This document shows positions 24,259-29,013 of a stretch of DNA of 29,013 nt, in pieces. This DNA is from Flavobacteriales bacterium (lineage in GTDB: Bacteria; Bacteroidota; Bacteroidia; Flavobacteriales_D; Crocinitomicaceae): NCBI GenBank assembly GCA_947458985.1, contig CANHBA010000004.1:1-29013 (forward strand), in the 5' to 3' direction. The translations under genes and the position numbers were made by a program. The notes beneath the pieces are model-generated. The model was not told the origin of the DNA. It did no database searches and saw only the letters and a list, made by a program, of their open reading frames with translations. Within the stretch, counting starts at the first letter, position 1; each line of letters starts with the position of its first letter.

Positions 24259-24917
24259 TGAAAAGAGAAATCCGACTTACGGCCGATGGTTCGCCTACGC
24301 TATATGTGCCCGAGCTCGATGAAACGTATCATTCCAAGCACGGCAGTGTGCAAGAGGCCAAGCATGTTTTTATTGAACATGGCTTGAAACATGCTTTCAC
24401 TCAATTTGAAAAGGTTCATGTTTTAGAAATTGGCTTTGGTACGGGTTTGAATGCCTTGCTCAGTGCGCTGTTCGCCTTTGAAAATAAATTACCAATCAAA
24501 TATACCGGCATGGAGGCTTTTCCGGTGGAGGAGCAAATATGGACTGCGCTTTCTTATAGTTCTGTAAAAGAGGAACAAATCTATTATAACGAACTCATGC
24601 GTTCCAAATGGGAGGTTCCTCAAGAATTGCATCCCTTTTTTACCTTGACCAAGACCGCGGTCAAAATTCAAGAATGGCAAACCGACGATAAATTTGACCT
24701 GATTTACTTCGATGCGTTTGGCCCAAATGCGCAAGCAGACATGTGGCAAAAGTCTATTTTTGAAAAACTGTATGGTGTTTTGAATCATGGAGGTGTGATG
24801 GTTACCTACTGTGCTCAGGGTCAGTTCAAAAGAGACTTAAAGGCCGTCGGGTTTAGCTTAGAGGCCTTGCCGGGCCCTCCCGGAAAACGCGAAATGACGC
24901 GCGCTACCAAAAATTAA
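24258..24917 (+). CDS. mnmD: MnmD tRNA (mnm5s2U34) methyltransferase
   Basis: This 219-residue protein matches the stand-alone methyltransferase half of MnmC (DUF752), which makes 5-methylaminomethyl-2-thiouridine at tRNA position 34. Recognisable segments are LTADGSPTLYVPELDETYHSK near the start, the SAM loop VLEIGFGTGLNALLS, YFDAFGPNAQADMW, and the ending LPGPPGKREMTRA. The FAD oxidoreductase half of the fused enterobacterial MnmC is absent, as usual in Bacteroidota. The ATG overlaps the upstream stop (TAATG). A longer open frame from 24111 lies inside the previous gene and is not the start. Confidence 0.93.
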   Translation: MKREIRLTADGSPTLYVPELDETYHSKHGSVQEAKHVFIEHGLKHAFTQFEKVHVLEIGFGTGLNALLSALFAFENKLPIKYTGMEAFPVEEQIWTALSYSSVKEEQIYYNELMRSKWEVPQELHPFFTLTKTAVKIQEWQTDDKFDLIYFDAFGPNAQADMWQKSIFEKLYGVLNHGGVMVTYCAQGQFKRDLKAVGFSLEALPGPPGKREMTRATKN

Positions 24918-24938
24918 CAAAAAATTCACATAGAAAAG

Positions 24939-24969
24939 TTGGCAGATCCAAATTGCTGCCGTAAATTTG
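24939..24969 (+). promoter_or_regulatory. Orphan promoter upstream of candidate small RNA
   Basis: TTG (24939-24941), a 20-base spacer and TAAATTTG (24962-24969) make a near-ideal Bacteroidota promoter in an intergenic region. No open reading frame of useful size follows on the plus strand. A strong terminator follows about 60 bases later. Confidence 0.65.
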
Positions 24970-24974
24970 TTCCA

Positions 24975-25069
24975 GAATTGCAGTTCATAGTTGTAGTTTT
25001 AGTTTTATAGTTTTAGCATGGTTTAGCAAAAAGAGGAACAAATAGCGTTTGTTCCTCTTTTTGTTTTTT
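24975..25069 (+). ncRNA. Candidate small RNA of about 90 nt
   Basis: The stretch between an orphan promoter and a strong intrinsic terminator would give an RNA of roughly 90 nt. The only start codon seen (ATG at 25018) is followed at once by GTT TAG, so no protein is made. The body is U-rich with repeated TAGTTTTA-like units (TTGTAGTTTTAGTTTTATAGTTTTAG region, 24991-25016). I recognise no known RNA family. The 5' end is estimated from the -7 box. Confidence 0.5.
25027..25069 (+). terminator. Intrinsic terminator with 16-bp perfect stem
   Basis: Arms 25027-25042 and 25048-25063 are exact reverse complements around the 5-base loop TAGCG, followed by T6 (25064-25069). The left arm starts with A5 after a C, so the hairpin can also serve the minus strand, where the GNAT gene ends at 25094. 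Confidence 0.88.
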
Positions 25070-25093
25070 AGGGGTTTTTGTTAATTCCAATTT

Positions 25094-25630
25094 TCAACTC
25101 AACTGAATCAGATCAAAGTACATTAATTGAGTAATATCTTGTGTGCTGGAGTTGTCTAGAAACTGAAAGTCGTTGCGCAGGTAGTATTTTTGCTGTTGCG
25201 GCTTGTTGTATGCATCAAGAAGCAATAAACGACAAGCCGGTTTGTGATTGAACAACGTAAATCCTTTAATGAAATCCATAAGCTCGTAAGCTAATCCAGA
25301 ACCTTGGTGGGTTTTCTCTACTCCAAGTCGACCAATTTTTACAGCAGGATACTGCCTAATTCTTTTATTGTTTGGGATTTTATGTTTTCTGTGGAATCGA
25401 TTCCAGGTATTGGCTTCGTATCCTTTATCGTGTAAACAGTCATTTAAAATACTGAAGTAAGCAATTGGTTTTTTATCAAAATGGAATAGATAAGTATTAG
25501 CCAATTTTTCTCTTTGGTAGTTCAACGCATCATCCTTCAAGAATGCGTTGATGTCTGTATCTCCACAATCAAATTCGGATAGATCGAAGTCATTCGATAA
25601 TACATCGAATGCAAATTCGGACAAAACCAC
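25094..25630 (-). CDS. GNAT acetyltransferase, TacT/AtaT toxin-like
   Basis: This 178-residue GNAT protein resembles tRNA-acetylating toxins of the TacT/AtaT type. It begins with the typical FDCGDTDINAFLKDDA (20-35). The acetyl-CoA loop is QGSGLA (109-114) in KIGRLGVEKTHQGSGLAYEL. A late tyrosine pair, Y149-Y150 in NKPQQQKYYLRNDFQFL, matches the catalytic Tyr region. The start is GTG at 25630, 6 bases after the stop of a 53-residue upstream gene, the usual antitoxin-then-toxin order. The DNA is visibly AT-richer than neighbouring genes (23 G+C in the 60 bases from 25261), suggesting transfer. Acetylation of something other than aminoacyl-tRNA remains possible. Confidence 0.83.
   Translation of the reverse strand: MVLSEFAFDVLSNDFDLSEFDCGDTDINAFLKDDALNYQREKLANTYLFHFDKKPIAYFSILNDCLHDKGYEANTWNRFHRKHKIPNNKRIRQYPAVKIGRLGVEKTHQGSGLAYELMDFIKGFTLFNHKPACRLLLLDAYNKPQQQKYYLRNDFQFLDNSSTQDITQLMYFDLIQLS
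25591..25611. repeat. Inverted repeat inside 5' end of GNAT gene
   Basis: CATTCGAT (25591-25598), a 5-base spacer and ATCGAATG (25604-25611) are exact reverse complements. The nonamer ATTCGATAA in it recurs at 25652-25660 and 25892-25900. A 10-base direct repeat CAAATTCGGA flanks it at 25570-25579 and 25612-25621. This could be an operator or just codon chance. Confidence 0.4.
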
Positions 25631-25636
25631 AGTATA

Positions 25637-25798
25637 TTATCTTGATTTCTGATTCGATAAAACCTTCTCCACAAGAGAAAAAATACGATTCTTCTCTTCT
25701 GCACTTACGCGCTTCCTAGAGGTCACAGCCAATTGTTCGTTGAACTTTCTTGACTGCTTGCCACTCAATGGGGGTGTTATTTTGATCGGAGTTGCCAT
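25637..25798 (-). CDS. 53-residue putative antitoxin partner of the GNAT
   Basis: A short gene read from the minus strand: ATG at 25798, stop TAA at 25637-25639. The product begins MATPIKITPPLSGKQSRKF, continues through a basic centre (TSRKRVSAEEK) and ends in a helical tail (NRIFSLVEKVLSNQKSR). It is rich in Lys and Arg. It has no obvious ribbon-helix-helix signature like the DUF1778 antitoxins that normally accompany TacT-type toxins. Its stop is 6 bases before the GNAT start and a TAATTTTG promoter box lies 12 bases before its ATG, so the two form an operon. Function as an antitoxin is inferred from position, size and charge. Confidence 0.72.
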   Translation of the reverse strand: MATPIKITPPLSGKQSRKFNEQLAVTSRKRVSAEEKNRIFSLVEKVLSNQKSR

Positions 25799-25810
25799 GC
25801 TTTTGTTTTA

Positions 25811-25818
25811 CAAAATTA
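25811..25818 (-). promoter_or_regulatory. -7 promoter box of the GNAT module
   Basis: TAATTTTG on the minus strand ends 12 bases before the ATG of the 53-residue gene. No convincing TTG lies at the -33 position. Confidence 0.45.
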
Positions 25819-25854
25819 CAAATGAGAATTGTTTAATCATCATTTTTTTTACTT

Positions 25855-25944
25855 TTTGAAGGCAAAGATTTTCATATTTACCTTCAAACTCATTCGATAA
25901 CTTAGATTTTATTTGACTTATTGCCCTTCAATATTTCTTGAAGG
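25855..25944. repeat. Inverted TTGAAGG/CCTTCAA motifs upstream of GNAT module
   Basis: Arms 25855-25866 and 25877-25888 pair over 12 bases with one mismatch around a 10-base loop. A second stem is CCTTCAA (25925-25931) with TTGAAGG (25938-25944). The same heptamer and its complement thus occur four times in 90 bases. The whole gene-free stretch 25799-26061 is AT-rich and holds no other recognisable feature. Confidence 0.5.
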
Positions 25945-26061
25945 AAGGTGGTTTTAGATGCGGTGGTTATCATAAACACCACAATTACTCCGAATTAAAA
26001 TGATTTCCAACGTGATTTCTTACCCTTTAATGAATATGAAGTTGTCTGTCAATACGTAAAA

Positions 26062-26673
26062 TTACCTCAACATCATCCTCACCTCATTCAACATGAGCGC
26101 CGTAGCGCCCCACACAATTTTGTTATTCAACAAAAAGCAAGGGTGGTCTTTCAAGATAACGCCTCCGGGAATATTGATGTCTTTTTGAATACAAGTTTCT
26201 TCCTTTAATAAATCAGAAAGGTCCACACTTATAATCTCTTGTACTTCTCGGGAATCGGGTTGAAGGAGTGGGGCTTCTTCGTGCACAAAGACAAAAGGGC
26301 TGACTTCATAGCCCGATACGGGGATCCAGACTGTGGAGAGCGTTTTGAGGTGTCTACCTGTATTTATTGGGATGCCAATTTCTTCAAAGCATTCTCTTCT
26401 GGCGGTGTATTCGAGATGTGGATCAGTTGCTTCGGGTTTGCCGCCTGGGAAGGCCATTTGGCCGCTGTGCTGGCCGTTGTAGGTGCTGCGCTCGATCAAT
26501 ATGAAATGCCACGCCGCATTTTTGAGGTAGAAATGAATGGCGACAGCAGCGGGGCGTCTTATTTGTGCAGCATGGATTTCTTCCAATTGTTGGCGGTAGC
26601 GTTTGTAGGGGGCGTGGGCTGCTTCGCCGGGGAGGTCTGAAGAAAGTTTGTCGAGTAGCCAATTTGCATCCAT
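26062..26673 (-). CDS. NUDIX hydrolase, CoA diphosphatase type
   Basis: This 203-residue NUDIX enzyme probably splits coenzyme A (or a derivative) into phosphopantetheine and 3',5'-ADP. The CoA-family signature is visible as LIERSTYNGQHSGQMAFPGG (59-78), followed by the Nudix helix TARRECFEEIGI (90-101). The C-terminal part includes ISVDLSDLL and KIVWGATALML, like YeaB/NudL proteins. The open frame extends 9 codons upstream to 26700, but the ATG at 26673 gives the better start: the extension lies in the repeat region. No -7 box was found upstream. The G+C returns to the window's usual level here. Confidence 0.9.
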   Translation of the reverse strand: MDANWLLDKLSSDLPGEAAHAPYKRYRQQLEEIHAAQIRRPAAVAIHFYLKNAAWHFILIERSTYNGQHSGQMAFPGGKPEATDPHLEYTARRECFEEIGIPINTGRHLKTLSTVWIPVSGYEVSPFVFVHEEAPLLQPDSREVQEIISVDLSDLLKEETCIQKDINIPGGVILKDHPCFLLNNKIVWGATALMLNEVRMMLR

Positions 26674-26746
26674 TTTACAAATTTCCGAAAAGTTAGACAA
26701 ATTCTTTCTATTTCTCTAACTTTTTACAAATTTCCGAAAAGTTAGA
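26673..26746. repeat. 25-bp direct repeat, 49 bp apart
   Basis: The same 25 bases occur at 26673-26697 and 26722-26746 without mismatch (core ACAAATTTCCGAAAAGTTAG). The second copy is embedded in the loop and right arm of the inverted repeat 26697-26764. The first copy abuts the start codon of the NUDIX gene. Confidence 0.9.
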
Positions 26747-26764
26747 GAAATAGAAAGAATTTGT
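26697..26764. repeat. 28-bp perfect inverted repeat with 12-base loop
   Basis: Arms 26697-26724 and 26737-26764 are exact reverse complements. The arms are AT-rich and partly polypurine/polypyrimidine (TTCTTTCTATTTCTC). It lies between the divergent NUDIX and glutamine synthetase genes. It is not followed by a T run on the strand that would be transcribed, so it does not look like an ordinary terminator. Confidence 0.92.
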
Positions 26765-26847
26765 TAATTTTTTAATTTGTCATGAAAAAATAGGGGGTCT
26801 TGTTGAAAAAATAGCAAAAATTGAAGGCGACACCCCTAAAAATTGGA

Positions 26848-26855
26848 TATATTTG
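26848..26855 (+). promoter_or_regulatory. -7 promoter box of glutamine synthetase gene
   Basis: TATATTTG ends 16 bases before the ATG at 26872. A TTG at 26821-26823 gives a 24-base spacing, a little long. Just upstream, TGAAAAAATAG occurs twice (26783-26793 and 26804-26814), 21 bases or two helical turns apart, which might be a binding site. Confidence 0.45.
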
Positions 26856-26871
26856 TCAAAAATTATTCAAA

Positions 26872-28824
26872 ATGGCAACAAAAAGACTACGCGCGTACCA
26901 AGATGTTTTGCATCGCGAACCTCAGCACATTGACTACAATGGCAAACTTTCGGATCTTTTCGGTCAAAACGTATTTCACCAAGACATCATGCGTGAATAC
27001 CTCCCTTCAGAAACCTATAAATTCATGACCGAAGCCATCCAAAATGGCACGCGTCTAGACCGCAAATTTGCCGATCAGGTAGCGAGCGCCATGAAAGATT
27101 GGGCTATTTCTAAAGGCGCCACACACTACACACACTGGTTTCAGCCGCTAACGGGCACAACCGCAGAAAAGCACGACGCCTTCCTCAAGCCAATTGGCCC
27201 AGGTAAAGCCATTGAGCGTTTCGACGGCGACCTACTCATTCAGCAAGAGCCAGATGCCTCTTCGTTTCCGAACGGCGGTATCCGCAATACTTTTGAAGCG
27301 CGCGGCTACACCGCTTGGGACCCCTCTTCACCTGCTTTTGTCATTGGCAAAACACTTTGTATTCCTACCATCTTCATTTCTTACACAGGCGAGTCTCTAG
27401 ACTACAAAATGCCTTTGCTCAAAGCGCTAAATGCGATCGACCAAGCTGCTGTAGACGTTTGTCAGTATTTTGATAAAAACGTCACGAAAGTCAATGCTAC
27501 TTTAGGTTGGGAGCAAGAATACTTTTTAATTGACTCCGCGTTGTTCAACGCGCGTCCAGACCTCATGCTCACGGGTCGTGCATTATTCGGCCACGCGCCT
27601 GCTAAAGGTCAGCAACTAGAAGACCACTATTTTGGTTCTATTCCAGAGCGTGTCAATGCGTTCATGCGCGAGTTTGAAGTGGAGTCTTTGTTGTTGGGCA
27701 TACCTGTTACCACCCGTCACAACGAAGTAGCGCCCAATCAGTTTGAATGCGCGCCTATTTTTGAAGAGTGCAACTTGGCCAATGACCACAACCTCTTGCT
27801 CATGGATATCATGGAGAAAACCGCGCGCAAGCACAACTTCCGTGTTCTTTTACACGAGAAGCCATTTGCTGGCGTAAATGGTTCTGGCAAACACAACAAC
27901 TGGTCTTTGAGCACCAACACAGGCGTTAATTTGTTGGCGCCGGGCAAAAACCCGAAGTCGAACTTGCAGTTCTTGACTTTCTTTGTCAATACCATCATGG
28001 CCATCCATGACAACGCCGATTTATTGCGCGCAGCCATTGCCTCTGCAGGCAATGACCACCGTTTGGGTGCCAACGAAGCGCCGCCAGCTATTATTTCTGC
28101 TTTTATCGGCACACAGCTTTCTCAGTTGCTCGACGATCTAGAGAAAAACATCAAGGCTGGTAAAATGACGCCCCAAGACAAAACGGAGCTCAAACTCAAC
28201 ATCGGAAAAATTCCACAAATCTTACTAGACAACACCGACCGCAACCGCACCTCACCTTTTGCCTTTACAGGCAACAAATTTGAATTCCGCGCGGTAGGTT
28301 CTTCTGCCAACTGCGGTTCGGCCATGATTGTCTTGAACACCATTATGGCCAAGCAATTGCGTATCTTCAAGGTGTCTGTAGACAAGCGCATCGAAAAAGG
28401 CGAAACCAAAGACGAAGCCATCCTTAAAGAATTGCAAGTCCTGATCAAAGCCTCTAAAAAGATCCGTTTTGAAGGCAATGGTTACGGCGACGAATGGGTC
28501 AAAGAAGCGGAGAAACGCGGTTTATCTAACCTCAAAGACACACCACGCGCACTCAAGGTTTGGCACAACAAAAATGTAGTCAAACTCTTCTCAGAAATGG
28601 AAGTACTTACGCCGCGTGAATTAGAAGCGCGTGCAGAAATCGAATTTGAGAACTACATCCTCAAAATTCAAATTGAGTCTCGCCTCATGGGTGACCTCAT
28701 TCAAAACAACTTCATTCCGGCTGCAGTAGAATACCAAAACAAACTCCTGCAAAATGTACAAGGCCTCATTAGTGTCTGCGGAAGCCGAGCGGGCAGAGCG
28801 GTTGTACAAGGCTGGCATCATTGA
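26872..28824 (+). CDS. glnN: Type III glutamine synthetase, 3' end replaced
   Basis: GSIII makes glutamine from glutamate, ammonia and ATP. The frame starts MATKRLRAYQDVL at 26872 after the -7 box, not at the upstream TTG. Family motifs include THYTHWFQPLTG, LGWEQEYFLID, RHNEVAPNQFECAPIFEE, HEKPFAGVNGSGKHNNWSL and GANEAPPAIISAFIG. The protein follows the family up to EYQNKLLQNVQGL (about residue 632, base 28767). It then switches to 19 unrelated residues and a stop at 28826 region, whereas GSIII proteins run about 90-100 residues further. The break coincides with a change in base composition, so the last part of this frame is not genuine GSIII. Confidence 0.93.
   Translation: MATKRLRAYQDVLHREPQHIDYNGKLSDLFGQNVFHQDIMREYLPSETYKFMTEAIQNGTRLDRKFADQVASAMKDWAISKGATHYTHWFQPLTGTTAEKHDAFLKPIGPGKAIERFDGDLLIQQEPDASSFPNGGIRNTFEARGYTAWDPSSPAFVIGKTLCIPTIFISYTGESLDYKMPLLKALNAIDQAAVDVCQYFDKNVTKVNATLGWEQEYFLIDSALFNARPDLMLTGRALFGHAPAKGQQLEDHYFGSIPERVNAFMREFEVESLLLGIPVTTRHNEVAPNQFECAPIFEECNLANDHNLLLMDIMEKTARKHNFRVLLHEKPFAGVNGSGKHNNWSLSTNTGVNLLAPGKNPKSNLQFLTFFVNTIMAIHDNADLLRAAIASAGNDHRLGANEAPPAIISAFIGTQLSQLLDDLEKNIKAGKMTPQDKTELKLNIGKIPQILLDNTDRNRTSPFAFTGNKFEFRAVGSSANCGSAMIVLNTIMAKQLRIFKVSVDKRIEKGETKDEAILKELQVLIKASKKIRFEGNGYGDEWVKEAEKRGLSNLKDTPRALKVWHNKNVVKLFSEMEVLTPRELEARAEIEFENYILKIQIESRLMGDLIQNNFIPAAVEYQNKLLQNVQGLISVCGSRAGRAVVQGWHH
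28755..28772. other. Breakpoint between glnN and foreign sequence
   Basis: Homology to GSIII ends at about 28767. From 28771 to the window end G+C is about 56% (137 of 243), against about 47% in the preceding 60-base block from 28681. TGTACAAGGC occurs on both sides (28755-28764 and 28803-28812), so microhomology may have helped join the two sequences. Confidence 0.75.
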
Positions 28825-29013
28825 TAGAGCAGAAGCCAAGCGAATAGCCGGGCTTGAAGCAGTGCCGGAAGATGAAGGGCAGCTACCCCCGCAAGCCATC
28901 CCGGTACAGACTACCGATGCTCCTATTGCTGAGATCCGTTCTTTCGACATGAAGTATCGCCCGACCGCAGGCATGAAGGAAGCGGCACAACGTGCTTTGG
29001 ATTGGAAGGCTGA
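28772..29013 (+). CDS. Partial phage-like protein, both ends missing
   Basis: An open frame of 80 codons runs to the window edge in a frame different from glnN. It starts VSAEAERAERLYKAGIIDR, continues with a charged helical stretch and a Pro/Gln-rich linker, and ends FDMKYRPTAGMKEAAQRALDWKA. The last motif recalls a short helical segment found in tailed-phage structural or head-associated proteins of Proteobacteria; this is recollection, not a search. Codons are richer in C and G than in the rest of the window. The frame is open back to 28754, but upstream codons are glnN sequence. Identity is uncertain. Confidence 0.45.
   Translation, partial: MSAEAERAERLYKAGIIDRAEAKRIAGLEAVPEDEGQLPPQAIPVQTTDAPIAEIRSFDMKYRPTAGMKEAAQRALDWKA

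Noticed and set aside
26697..26764. CRISPR-like repeat pair
   Set aside because: Only two direct copies exist, they overlap an inverted repeat, and no cas gene is present.
26783..26814. TGAAAAAATAG repeated 21 bases apart upstream of glnN as a nitrogen-regulator site
   Set aside because: Two copies of an A-rich 11-mer in an AT-rich region may be chance, and no matching regulator is known to me.
26821..26871. Upstream TTG start for glutamine synthetase
   Set aside because: The -7 promoter box lies downstream of it, and GSIII homologues begin at the later ATG.
28621..28974. Minus-strand open frame of 117 codons
   Set aside because: It spans the break between glnN and the foreign DNA and shows no family resemblance; the plus-strand frames explain both parts.

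Overview
The window looks like a chromosomal segment of a member of the Bacteroidota, most likely on the Flavobacteriales side. The grounds are a PorX-type response regulator carrying a PglZ phosphatase domain (type IX secretion control), a type III glutamine synthetase, many boxes of the Bacteroidota -7 type (TAnnTTTG) just upstream of genes, almost no Shine-Dalgarno sequences, and several secreted beta-barrel or lipoprotein genes. G+C is in the mid-40s percent for most of the window. I see no rRNA, tRNA, CRISPR array, transposase or integrase. No gene-free stretch exceeds 300 bases; the longest are 1-240 and 25799-26061.

Layout. 0.2-3.1 kb: aconitase followed by a small outer-membrane protein, closed by a perfect 38-bp palindromic terminator shared with the convergent adenosylhomocysteinase gene. 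3.2-5.6 kb (minus): ahcY and ferrochelatase. 5.7-8.7 kb (plus): a LuxE-like acyl-protein synthetase-domain protein, a half-size TauE/SafE permease, an M20 amidohydrolase and a lipoprotein. 8.7-10.6 kb (minus): a sufS-sufE-sufT-like Fe-S assembly operon without sufBCD. 10.7-13.5 kb: porX and a divergent SAMHD1/YdhJ-like HD phosphohydrolase. 13.5-14.8 kb (minus): mazG and a small MscS channel. 14.9-17.7 kb (plus): three envelope genes, namely a PagL-like lipid A deacylase, a GIN-domain lipoprotein and a porin-like barrel. 17.7-20.3 kb (plus): exonuclease III, protein-L-isoaspartate methyltransferase and an NtrC-like regulator that lacks its DNA-binding domain. 20.3-23.5 kb (minus): alaS and a membrane-anchored thioredoxin-like protein. 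23.6-24.9 kb (plus): an O-methyltransferase and MnmD. 24.9-25.1 kb: a promoter-to-terminator unit that looks like a small RNA. 25.1-25.8 kb (minus): an AT-rich, toxin-antitoxin-like pair made of a 53-residue protein and a GNAT acetyltransferase. 26.1-26.7 kb (minus): a CoA-diphosphatase-type NUDIX gene whose upstream region carries an unusual composite of direct and inverted repeats. 26.9-28.8 kb: type III glutamine synthetase.

Most genes are housekeeping: TCA cycle, methyl cycle, heme, Fe-S clusters, translation, nucleotide sanitation and repair. The most notable points are: (i) the glutamine synthetase gene breaks off near 28768 into about 245 bases of different, G+C-richer sequence encoding a phage-like protein, which is either an assembly chimera or an insertion; (ii) the two-gene GNAT module with its tiny, previously easy-to-miss partner and local repeats; (iii) the candidate small RNA; (iv) the 49-bp-spaced direct repeat interlocked with a 28-bp perfect inverted repeat; and (v) several genes whose -7 promoter box ends only 3-6 bases before the start codon, suggesting leaderless mRNAs.
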